From NCBI GenBank assembly GCA_033439295.1, contig JAVTLE010000004.1, forward strand, positions 1,860,012 through 1,924,011: a stretch of DNA of 64,000 bases, read 5' to 3'. The notes under the pieces were generated by a model. The model saw nothing but the letters and a program-made list of their open reading frames with translations, was not told the origin of the DNA and did no database searches. The stretch is from Deuterostichococcus epilithicus. Taxonomy: Eukaryota > Chlorophyta > Trebouxiophyceae > Prasiolales > Stichococcaceae. The position numbers and the translations under genes are program-made. This document shows, one piece after another, positions 21,963 through 32,440 of this stretch. The first letter of the stretch is position 1; each line of letters starts with the position of its first letter.

Positions 21963-24655
21963 CATCGCTTGGAGGGCTCCAGATGATCCTCCTGCACCCT
22001 GGAACACACGCCGGCCGTCCAGAGGTACGGCTGACAGTCGATCGTGCATGCCACCCACACACAGTGAACTTGTTGACTTCTGATGGTGCGCCACTGCCAT
22101 TGCTGGACCACGGGGGCCATCAGAGCCGGCGGTTGCAACAGAGGCGGTTACCGCACCTCGATGGCTTTCAGCACTGCAATGCTGCCGGCCAGCCCCAGCA
22201 GCTGCGCGCCCACCTCCCACACCTGCAGCAAGCAGTTTTCCTTGGTCCAGCTCAGATATCGAACAAGATCGCATCGGGTGTGGTGCTAGGATGGATGTTG
22301 AGATCTCCACAAGGCACGCTCACAGCTGCATGTGTCACGCCCTGCAGGCGCGATTGCCTTGCGGCACGTCCAAAGACTGCGACTGCGCCCAGAGTGCTGC
22401 GTGTGTTTGAACCCAGCTGGAGCACACACCTCCTCTTTGGCGGCCACATCGCCGACATTGTTGTCGGCAGCAAAGTGCGTCTGGATGATGCGGAACGCTG
22501 GCTTGCCCATGCCCTTGCCTGCCGCCAGCGCCAGGTTGCCTGTGCCTGCAAGCACCCAGCAAAGCGGATGTTGCCAGGGCTCGACTGACGTCTCAATGGT
22601 GCAGGCGCCATCCTGCAAGTACTGGCCCGTACTGCCAGCAGTCTTGCATCACAGCGGCCACAAGCGTAGCCATCAGCGTGTGGTGGTGCCCATGCACTGG
22701 CCAGCATCTTGTCGAAGCACCTGTCGAAACACGGTCCAGAGATGTGCTTTGGAGGGCGCTGTGTTGCATTGCAAGATCAGCAGACCTGCGAGCAGGAGGA
22801 AGGCCTGCGGCGGCGCGAAGGCGGTCGCGATCTCCAGGCTCATGCCCAGCGTGGCCAGCGACTCAGCGAGCATACGCCAGCGCTTCGGGTCCTCGTCGAA
22901 GACAGGGCCTAGGCGGCCGCCCACCTGCGCGGCAGCAAGGTGCGCAGTCAGAAGCATTCATTGTGCAATAACATTAGAATACCCTAGCGCAGTACAGTCA
23001 CGAGACGGGGTGCTGCTCACATACGTGACACAACAGCTTTGGCACCGCAATGCTGCTTGGCTCGAAAACACAGCTTGCAGACTCTGAAGACTGCAATGCT
23101 TCGTTTGCTGGAGGAAGCAGATGCCAGATGCAGAAAGGGGCACCAGCAGACGGCCGAGCGCGCCAATGCCATCCTTTGTGATCCACTTGACGGCAGCGGT
23201 GGTGCCGGCGGCGCCGGCGGCGTCGGGCGTCACGCCCACCGCCTTCAGCAGGCTGCTAGTCGCCAGGCTGTGGCTCATCCAGCCCTGCGCACAGGATGCA
23301 ATGCGATGCAATGCTGTGCAGCAGCAATGATGCACCAGTGCCGCGAGCAAGCTGCAATTCGCAGTTTTGCGCCCACAAAGTTGCCGTTCGATCGGTCCAC
23401 AAAGGCCAGCAAGCTGGATGACCCTTGAGGACTGAATTGAGCCTGACGGCTTTGTGGGACACGTCATGATGCCGCATGCATGCGTGCACACGTTAGGCGC
23501 AACAGGCCCATCATGGCATGCCCAAGACGTCACTCCGTGTTGGGGCTGCGCATCAGATTCCCAGTGAACACAGAAGTGTGGCGCACGGGGCACCCACGAA
23601 GATGTGGCAGGGGAAGGCCCACAGCTGGTAGGTAACATAATCGTCCGTCACACTGTCTGGCCACCCGCGCGGCAGCAGGAAGCCTGCAGTCAAAGGTAGC
23701 TTCGCTAGGCGCGTGGGCAAGTGATGCCGATATCACATTCAGAGTTTAGAAAGGCCCTGTCGTAGTAGGCCCTGTCGTAGCTTGGGGGCGGACGGTGGTG
23801 GCTCAATGACGGCATATCTGTAAAGAAACCACCATCGTGGTCGTAGCGCGAGGATGCAGTAAGGAGACCTCTCAGAGGTCCCCTTCGTTAAGCAGCAAGT
23901 CTCACAGCTGCCGAACTGCCTGAAGCAGTGCAGAGGTTATCTCGCAGTCCGGCCCGCTGCATGGTAGCTACTGCAGGTGCCTGCGGCAGACGCTGCCCAC
24001 TGGAGACATCTCAATGCACAGCTTGCCGTTCACCTTTAGCGAAGTCAACCACGTCACCCCGGTAGTCTGGCGCTTCCGCAGCCTCCGCCTGCGGGTCCTC
24101 CGCTGCAAACAGCAGGCGGCCGGAGCCGAGATCAAATCGCCGCCGCCGCCGCCCCCTCGCCTCCACCAGCACCGCCGGCTTTGCTGCCGCCTTTCCCGCC
24201 TGTGGCATGCCATGGGAGGTATGGACATCTGCTGTGGGGCCGCAAAAGCTACCGCGGCCCAATGCAGGGCTAAAACCTTTGTGAGGCTGACAGCAGCAGC
24301 AGATGTCGGGAGCAGCGCAAGATGCTGCACCAGTGACAGCCAGTATTGAGCCGCTGCATCTGCTGAATGAGTGATGTGCGATGCCGAGGTTTCGAGAGGC
24401 AGGGCCGGCTGCAGCGTGAGGCAGCCAGGCAGGAGTCCGCACACCCGGCTGTCTGCATCCAGCGCACATGCAGAACGTGGGGACCCAGTGGCACGTGCAC
24501 CTGTTCAGGGGCCGTGCAGGGTTTGACGCCCGTGGCGCTTGGCGGCATGCCGCAACCCCGGTGCCCAGTGCTCTGCCGCGGCGCGTCACGCCATCGCCGC
24601 TGGCCCAGCTGGAAAGCACACCGCAGGCAGCCAGACTGCAGATGAGCCGTGCCAT
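20454..24655 (-). CDS. RUS family protein (DUF647, root UV-B sensitive)
   Basis: Exons: 24557-24655 (ATG), 24034-24199, 23598-23683, 23144-23284, 22786-22924, 22430-22545, 22157-22222, 21816-21837 region, a central exon about 21040-21420, about 20700-20860 and 20454-20639 (TAG). The first seven join in phase. Diagnostic stretches are GFLLPRGWPDSVTDDYVTYQLW, WITKDGIGALGRLL, DPKRWRMLAESLATLGM, NLALAAGKGMGKPA and NPWNVLWVWAGCQAAHVGFRY, which follow the DUF647 order. The last exon ends MHQAEAAGWSIGDL, as RUS proteins do. Plant RUS1/RUS2 act in UV-B sensing and vitamin B6-linked development; the biochemical activity is not established. Downstream of 21816 the exon borders are uncertain. Near 20640-20661 two good reading frames are separated by 22 nt, too short for a normal intron. 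A (CAG)16 run lies in the intron at 21914-21961. Confidence 0.85.
21914..21961. repeat. (CTG/CAG)16 trinucleotide microsatellite
   Basis: Sixteen perfect CTG units on the + strand (CAG on the coding strand) lie in the RUS intron between exons 22157-22222 and the one starting at 21837. Confidence 0.95.
23752..23790. repeat. short tandem repeat AGGCCCTGTCGTAG x2
   Basis: Two head-to-tail copies of a 16-bp unit lie in the RUS intron between exons 23683 and 24034. Confidence 0.8.
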
Positions 24656-25835
24656 TGCACATCGCAGTTGGCGCCCTCGCTGCGCCAGAAGCCTGATGCA
24701 CGCCTGGGGGCAAAGTGCCGGAAATCAACGAGCATGAGGTAGACAGCGCAATTTAGAAAGTTGCAATATCGCTCCAAAAACAAAAGTCAACGATGTACAC
24801 CTCATGGCATACAGGTATTGGCGCAGGATGCAAACCTGTGGCCGTGCGCTGCGCCGCGCCGCAGTGATGCTACACCAACAGCAGTTCCGTTCGGGGTCGC
24901 CTCTCCGTCAAGTATGCGGAATCTGGGCTATCCTAGGCGGCTAACACGGCGTGCAGTGAATGCCGATGTGGACCTTTCTGCTTTGGCAGTTGCACGTGCG
25001 AAGGAATTCAGCAGGATTTCAACAAACAGTACACAGGACGCGTGGACCTTTCGTCCGGCGAGTGACTGTTCTTGGAGCCCGAAACCAGATCAGTGGACAG
25101 TCAACCAGAGGCAAAGCAACTTCCGCTGACGCACAATCGTGCAGCTGGCCGCGCGTTGTCGTGTGTACTAGAGTCCAAGTCCGACGTCATGCTGGATTCC
25201 GTGCTGGCGTGCTGCGCCAAGTGAGTGCAACGTATCGGGTAACGCGCCAGCGGCACTGCTTGCAACCGATTCTTCACAACTGCTTGTTGTGTGCCGAAAC
25301 ATATCCTCCGTCTCACCAGCTTGCGGAGCAGCTGGGCGTGCAAGCGAGAACGCACTTGCTGTGACCAGCTCAGCACCTACAGAGACTTGCAGTCTGCTCA
25401 CCCGCAGACGCAACCTGTGACCTATTTGCCCAACGCAAAATGTCACTGCTGCCGAAAGCTTTGTGAGGTAGTAGCTTTGCGGATCTTTGCTTTCTGACAC
25501 GCAGCTTCCTCGACCGCTGCCACTCGGCGCACTGTGGAGGCTATTCCGGTGATCAGCCTTACACCACACACTCAGCCGAAGAAGGTGAGCTCTCATAACG
25601 TCTCTTGCTTAATCGCCGCCATTACAAGCCTTGCAGGCTCGCTTTCCGAAGCTGCTGACTGGTACCCGGCTGCGATGGCAGCAGCTTGCACAACGTTCAG
25701 GTCATGAACGCAGCGATATGTGGACACGAAGCACGTCCCTGAACGCAACCTGATTGCCGCAAATCATGCGCTGCAGCTGGCACACACTGGCTGGGTGAGG
25801 CACCTTCCAACAACAGCGCGTCTTGTCCTCAAGGG
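24656..25835. promoter_or_regulatory. divergent intergenic region, RUS and unknown nuclear gene
   Basis: About 1.2 kb between two divergent starts, so promoters of both genes are expected. It is slightly more AT-rich than the genes. No TATA element, repeat or RNA gene was recognised. Confidence 0.45.
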
Positions 25836-28800
25836 ATGCGCACCCGCAGCTTGATCAGCACCTCCGCAGACGCAGCCGAAGACCGCAAAGCAGCAGACCG
25901 AACAGCACTCTCGCCTCGACGGCGCCAGACCGCAGCAGCAGCAGTCATGCCGCCATCAGCTGGAATGTCCATGGTCCCGGTCAGCGATCCACAGTCAGCG
26001 AAAGAGCAGCTTGTGGCGGCCGCCACACGGCGGCCCGCCCGCAAGGCGGCTCGATCTTCCAGACACAGCGAGACAGCCGGCATGGTGCTCGCGAAGCCTC
26101 TGCCCGACGCCATGGAGCGGGAGGCAGCGGCACTCGCTGACTCGCTGGCAATGCCGCCGCCGGCACACCGCAAGCGCCGTCGGGTGCAGCGCACGCCGCA
26201 GGACCAGGCGCAGCAGCCGGACGACCGCGCCGGCCTGGCGCCGGACGAGGCCATGCCGGACGCCATGGCAGCACCGGTCCCAACATCAGTTCCCGCGCCT
26301 TTTGAGGCCGCGGCGGCGGCGCCAATCGTGACCGCAAGCCTTGGCACGCTGGCGCCTTCGCCCATCCCGCTGTTCGTCACGCCGGCGGACGGCGTCATGA
26401 CGCGGCGCCGCAAGCCGGCGCTCATGGTGCCCGCCGCCCGAGCGGCCCCGGGCCTCCCAGCTGCCAGCTTTGCCAGTCTTGGCGGCGCGTCCGCCGCCAG
26501 CGCGCTGCTGCACTTCCTGCCGCAGCTCGGCGCCGGCGGCAACGCAGGCAGCGGAGGCAGCGTCAGCGACCGGCTGTCGGAACCTCCCGCACCCCGCAGC
26601 GGCTTGGCGGGCAGCCTGCGCAATGGGATCCACAGCACGGGCGCCCCCGAGAGCAGCGCGCCTGCGGCAGTACCCGTGTGCCAGGACACAGCCCATGCTG
26701 AGGCGCAACCAGGCGGCGCGCGCGCTGCGCCCGCGCAGCAGCATGCCAGTCAGCGGCCGGAGCAGCAGCGGTTGCCCAGGTCGGCTCGCATGCAGCAACC
26801 CAAGGCGCTCAAGTCGGCGGTCCGCATGCAGGCATCCGGCAGCAGGCCCACAAGGTGAGCGACGTGCCGCCAAGTGCTCACCATGTCCCTTCCGAGAGTG
26901 CTGCATGTTGCAACAGCCACCTTTCTCATGTGCTGCCGGACAGACCCGAGCCATGGCATTCCTGACAGCCTGACAGGCATTAGCATGCCTGCTTGTGCTT
27001 GAATGTTGAAAGGCTACAAATTCCCCTTCTCTGTGCCGGACCTGAGAATTACCAGCAAGAGATCCTTGAAATCCGCCTCCAGGCGGGTGAGGTTTGCACG
27101 GGGGCCGCTGCCGGGAACGGCGGACGGCCACCCGCTGCACGAGGGCGTGCAGTCCGCCGCCCGCGCCCCCGATGCGCCTCCGCCGCAGCCGCTGACCGAC
27201 ACCCTCACGCTTGGGCACGTCAAGGCGCTCGAGGTGTGCGTCCTGTCTCGCTCGCACCCGGCAGGAACGTGCTGGCAGATGTTGACCTCCACCAGCTGCA
27301 GGAACAGTGGCGCGCGAACGTTGTCGGGGTTCACGAACGCCCGCCACGGGATTCCCAGGGGGCGGCCCTGCCAGCCGTCTCTGCTGGGAGCATGCGGTCG
27401 TTCAGAGTCCGGAGACTGCCGTGACGCCTGCTGCGTGGCGTGGCTGCAGGCGGAGCTGGGCGGAGAGAACACCTGGTCCGTCAACCGCTTGAAGCGCAGG
27501 TCTGCTCCCGCCTTTGGTGCCGCATTCCTGTTGGCAGGGCTTTGCCCCAGAGCCGCGCCGCTGCCGCATGGTGCTTGATGTGGAAGCCGCTGCCCCAGCA
27601 ATGTGTTGAGGTGGCGACGCTTGTTATCTTGTCTCCTTTAACATCGATGGTGCCTGGCGACAATGCGGTTGATGTGTCGCTCTCCCGTGGCTGCAGAGGC
27701 GGACTGCTGCCGCCGCTGAAGCGGCAGCGTGTCTTCGCGACTCCGCAGCCGGCCATGGTGGCGGCGGCAGTCGCGACGGCGCGCCGTGGTCTCGCGATGC
27801 ACCTGCCGCCCGGCTTCCTGCGGCTGTCGGCAGCTGGCGCCGCCATGGCGGGCGCACTGCAGCACCAGTGGGCCCCGGCCAGCGGGCAGGCTGGCGGCAC
27901 AGCGACCGGCGGCGACGCCGGCAGCCGGCAGGCGANCGGCACGGCAGCCGGCGGTGACATCGCCGGCCGGCCCGATGCTGCTCGTGAGAACGGCGAGCAA
28001 GCGGCGTCCCCGGCAGCGACGGAGGCAGCGCCGTCCGGCCGCCCCCGCAGCCGCGGGAGCGGCCGCGACCACCCTGGCGCGGCACACGGCGGCGAGCCAG
28101 CGCACACACCGCACAAGGCTGGCAGCCTGCGGCATGATCAGGACGCCGGGCTGGCAGTCTGCAACGTGCGGGCGCAGGAGCAGCAGGTATGTGGACAGCA
28201 TCGGAAGCACGAGGATTACTGCAGGATGCGCTTCGAGGGGTGCTGACTGTGGCACCTCGGCCGCTTCTCTGCAAGGCGCAGCGGTTTGCATGACGGTACC
28301 GTGGTGAGGGCCGTCACGCTGCCATGTTGCTGAGAAGCCGCCAGGCCTGCGGCGCGATCAGGCAGCGTTGAGTTTCAGGGGATGCTGGCTGTCATCCAGC
28401 GCATGTGTGCAGTTCCATCTGCGATGTTTGTGGGGGTTGTCCTGCATTCACACTGACAGTTGCCTTGCCGCTCGTGTGCAGGCGATGGCAGCGGCAGCAG
28501 AGGCCTATGCACCTACAGGAGGCCTTCATGCAGACGCGGCAGCTCCAGGCCGCAGCGACGTGGGCGGCGGCGCGCAGACAGCGGCTGCGCCCGCAGTGGC
28601 AGCGCCAGCACGCCAGTCCTGCTCCAGCCGGGTGAGGCTTCAGGCAAGGCGTGCGGTGCGGCAAACACCTGTCCCACCAATTCTCAGGCCTCCAGACCCT
28701 GTCCTATTGCTTTCCTGATTGCATGTCAGATTCCGACTGCAATAAGGAGCATTGGTCAGCAGCCGAGTTGCGCGTTGCCACTGACTGCGCGGCCTTGCAC

Positions 28801-28968
28801 AGGCACGGCAAGTGCCCGCTTTGCTGCCGCAGGCAAGCGCCGGCAGGGTGTCGGGACAGGCGGAGCAGTCGCAGCGCGTCGCCGCTGCTGCCCGCCAGCA
28901 GCTCGCCGGCGCCATGCCGGGCGAGGCGGCGCCACAGACTGTGATCGCGGCGGGCGCTGGCGCCTGAC
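25836..28968 (+). CDS. unknown basic protein, probably nuclear
   Basis: The first exon (25836-26855) is a 340-codon open frame. It joins in phase to exon 27056-27233, which ends GHVKALE. Further pieces are about 27450-27497 (AELGGENTWSVNRLKRR), about 27690-28186, about 28482-28630 and a last exon about 28833-28968 ending in TGA. The product is Ala/Pro-rich and mostly disordered. It has basic clusters that look like nuclear localisation signals (HRKRRRVQRTPQ, LKRQRVFATPQ) and a repeated [KR]RxRVxxTPQ pattern with TP sites a CDK could use. SRRVRFARG fits the RVxF docking motif for protein phosphatase 1. No enzyme domain was recognised. The opposite-strand frames over this gene have typical shadow composition and were dropped. 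Exon borders between 27234 and 27690 are not resolved. An ambiguous base is at 27936. Confidence 0.55.
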
Positions 28969-29683
28969 GACGACAAGCCTCATGAAGGGGCAGCCGCCGG
29001 ACAGGAATGGGTGCAGCATGCAGCAGGAGTCGCAGGGCTCGATGCAAGGGTGCTCGTCAGTGTTCGTTGCCCCGGCCTCGGCGATGGCGCATGTACTGCA
29101 GACAGCTGTTCTATGCGGTGCTGTATAGGTACCCAACTTTCACATCATGTGCAGTATTTTCTTAATATGAAGGACCGCAGAGCTTGCGCAGCTTCCACTT
29201 GCATATACCAGTGTGAGCTGGGGTGGAGAACAGGTGTTTGTTTGCTGGTCAATTGCATAGTGTGGTACCTGGCCAGGGTTTGCAGGTTATTACCTGGCTT
29301 ACAGGTTGCTACCTAGGGGTGAGTGTCAGTACGTTACCTCTGCTGCAGGCATTGCCTATAGTTTCATGGTCCCATGCTACCTAGTCAACGCGACACGGGA
29401 GTGGCACACGCTATTGCATTGAGACGCTGTGGCCACACACACGGAACTAAGGAATGCGTCATTACACTGGTTCCATCTACCGGTGGGACATGAAGAGTTC
29501 TGTCGAAGCGACGCCTGAGGTTTCCTTTCCGACCACAAGCTGTCAAGGCAAGTATACCAAAACAAAGCGAGGAATCACACTTGCAATGTGAGAATGTTGG
29601 CAGTGGTTTGAAGCTGAAATGGAAGGTTGCCAAACATCATCGACAACTGTTGACTGCAGCCCCGCGGTCGCTGGCGTCCAAGT
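28969..29683. other. convergent 3' flank, unknown nuclear gene and cyclase gene
   Basis: About 715 bp. At 29270-29318 there is a short imperfect tandem array in which CAGGTTATTACCTGG and CAGGTTGCTACCTAGG are each nearly palindromic. No coding exon was recognised. Confidence 0.45.
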
Positions 29684-32063
29684 CTAACTCCAGCCGATGG
29701 TGACACATCGGACTGGTGCGCCGTCGCTCCCATGCAGCTTCACTGGCATGCGTATGCACAAGGTCTTCAGCCATCGTTGAGTCAATAGCTGCACAAGCGG
29801 CACGCAACAGTGCAAGCTCATGCGCGCGGCTGTGATCGGCATTGACAACATTATGATGCTCTCACGAACTGGACAAAGATGTGCAAGGGGAAACTCACCA
29901 AACAGCAGCAGCAAAGCTATGATGCACCTGGGAGGCAGTGCAGCTGGTGGAGGCCGGGCTTCAACTCGTCCAAATGGAGACCCTCCACAGCGATCACGCC
30001 CTGCAGCATGCGCAGCGATGGCAGGATTTCAGACCCGATCTGCTCCAGCTGCAAGCTGTGTTCCGGCGCCCTCCGCGCCGGATCCCGAACGCGCGCGCTG
30101 CCCCAACGGGTAGCAGCGCTGCTGTGGCCATGGCCGTGGGGCCTCAGATCAAAACATTGAGCAGGGCACGACCACCCCGCAGGCGCTCATGCGGCGCCTT
30201 GAGGCCGTCGCACAGGCTGCCTGCGGCGGGCTGGACCCTGTGCCCTGCAAACACCAGCCCGCAGACGGGACGCAGCCAAAGACTGCCCATGAATGCTCAC
30301 TGCGAACAGCAAGTGCCCAAGCGGCGCCCCGAGGTCAGCATGGGTGACGGACATCAGAGTCCCAACTCCTGTGCCCTACAAGCCTGATCCGCAAGGAGCG
30401 CAACCGAAACCGCGAGCTTCACGCTCACCGCGCCCAGCAGGTGCTCGTGCGGCGCCTTCAGGTCGGCATAGGTGGCGACCGTCAGGTAGTCAATGCCGAC
30501 CAGACGCACAGCAGGGCGATTTGCGACCAGCCATTCGGCGCCGGAGGCGTCGAAGGACGTGTAGTCGGACACAAAGCCACGCCGCCGCATGAGCTGTCTG
30601 CGAGGAGCTGCCTCGCAGGAGTTATGAAGCGAGTCTGGTGGGGGATAGCAAGGCGTGGATGGGCTGGCGGCGCGTCACGTCGCATGGGTGTCCCTCACAT
30701 GGCGGCGTCGCCACATACATGCACAGGGTCTTGGCCGTCTACTGTGAGCCTTTTACAAACAAAGCCTGGGTCGGATGACTCAGAGCCGCAGGCTACAGGC
30801 AGGATCGGCGAGGCAGAGTCGGCAGCTGGTCAGGATGCGCACCTCTTGGTGTTGAGCGTCTTGAATAACACCCGGACAATTCCAGGCGGAATGGCAAGTG
30901 CCTCCAGTGCCTCGGCTGCAGCGGCACCCAGGCACCCATTCGGTCAAGGTGACGATTCGTGCCTGCCTGGCTAGCTTCACAGCAGGGATCATCGTGGCTT
31001 TTTTTACAAGGCAGCAAGACCACTTGGCACGCTTTGCCGGGCAGCAGCCCATGCTGTTCTGTTGCTCCAAATTTACCTGTAATGTTGGTCGAGTCCGGAA
31101 CCTCGACCAGCAGCGCTGGACCTGCGCAACACCGTCATCGATGCCTTGGCTTCATTCTGCTGAATCGGCGGCGTCAAGAAGCGCAGAACTGCTGTGTGAC
31201 GCCAGGGCGGTCATGCGAGTACCCATGATCACCGTTCAGTGTTTCAAGGCTCAGGCTCTCGACGCCCCGGCCATCCTTGAACGCGCCGTCGTTGAAGTGG
31301 CTCGGTGCGTCCAGGTGGGTTCCTGCGGTCGGCGCGGAACCACATGGTCGACAGCTCGCAGGACTTCAGAGGCACAGAGCACTTCCAGGGCTGCGCACTA
31401 TGTGTGTGCAGTCGCCGAGTTTCGCGAGGGTGGCAGCACCTGTGTGCGCGCTGGGCAGGCGCAGCCGTGACTGGTTGCAGATGTCCCCGCTGCGCGGCGG
31501 AGCAGGAGCTGGGATCGCAGCTGCGGCGGTGTGAGGCATGGCCGACCCGTAAGCATCACACAATGCTCATACTATGCTGCATGCTGCGGCGTCGGCACAC
31601 AGCAAAAGGGTGTCTCCCTCACCTGTCCCGACGCTGAAAGACAGCAGCGATGTCGTCGGGCAGGCCGTCTGCCGACTCAAACACGAGCGCGCCCGGCCGG
31701 ATTGCATAGCTAAGGTCTCTTATTCTGCCGGTGCCCGTGCCAGGCGGCGGTACGTATGCTGCGCCCCAGTCGCGAGGCTCTGCATAGGTGGGATGGCTCA
31801 TGTATAAGATGCGCATACCATCGGACCTTGCCTGTGGCTAAATTAGCACGCCAAGCGGGCTGGATGCAGCCACAGGTTGCGCGCGAGCATGTTGCTTCAC
31901 CTATCACATCTACAGCAGCGCGGCCACCTGCGGCAGAGCATTCGTTCTGTCTCTCGGCCGGCGCTGGGGCTGAGTACGCAGTGCTGGCCCTGCACGCCGC
32001 CAGGCATAGAACGATCGCCGCGGCGTGACGCCGCCACACAGGGCTGCCGTGCCGGCATTGCAT
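29684..32063 (-). CDS. secreted cyclase-family protein (kynurenine formamidase-like)
   Basis: Nine exons (31901-32063, 31623-31779, 31440-31489, 31233-31322, 31077-31121, 30843-30915, 30429-30597, 29928-30000, 29684-29742) join in phase to give 292 aa. The residues HTGTHLDAPSHF carry the metal-binding HxGTHxDxPxHF signature of the cyclase superfamily (kynurenine formamidase, isatin hydrolase, plant CYCLASE). VGIDYLTVATY, GFVSDYTSFDASGAEWL, VRVLFKTLNT and VEGLHL are further family blocks in the right order. The N-terminus, WRRHAAAIVLCLAACRASTAYSAPA, looks like a signal peptide, so the protein probably enters the secretory pathway, as plant CYCLASE proteins do. The start at 32063 was chosen because it opens directly onto that signal peptide. 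Substrate is not deducible: kynurenine formamidase would hydrolyse N-formylkynurenine, but plant relatives have other roles. The gene is divergent from the ADP-ribosylglycohydrolase gene with 377 bp between. Confidence 0.92.
30178..30225 (-). repeat. decayed copy of the cyclase exon 7 end in its downstream intron
   Basis: On the minus strand this reads DGLKAPHERLRG in one frame, against YADLKAPHEHLLG at the end of exon 30429-30597. The shared core AAGGCGCCGCA and following bases are clear. It lies in the intron 30001-30428. Confidence 0.75.
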
Positions 32064-32440
32064 GCTTGACACGTCGGCTGAATACGCTAGGAGCAACTTC
32101 AGGCCGATCGCTTCCCTCCCTGCAAGACTCTTAGGCCAGCAACGCAATTCACACAGATCCCTTGACCACACTTCGCAGAATCAAGGTCGGGACTCGGCTG
32201 CGCGAATGTGTGTTCCTGCTGATTGTATTGACAATTCGCGTCTGAGCATGCAGAAAGCGAGTGCGAGCTGGCACGAGCTCGCCTGCTGTACGACAAAGAC
32301 CTGCCTTGTGATGATGCCGCAGTTTGCGTTCGCAATTCCATTAGAAAATCCCTCTACAGAGCCATACACCTAGTGCAGCTGCAGTCGTTGGCAATCTTCC
32401 GAGTGTCCAAGCACCTTCGCAGATCCCGAGTGCTGCCACC
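32064..32440. promoter_or_regulatory. divergent promoter region, cyclase and ADP-ribosylglycohydrolase
   Basis: Only 377 bp separate two divergent start codons, which suggests a shared or bidirectional promoter. No specific element was recognised. Confidence 0.5.

Noticed and set aside
25829-27347. Long minus-strand open frames (286 and 353 codons) over the unknown nuclear gene
   Set aside because: They have the Arg/Ser/Cys-rich composition of antisense shadows in GC-rich coding DNA; the plus frame splices in phase to further exons.
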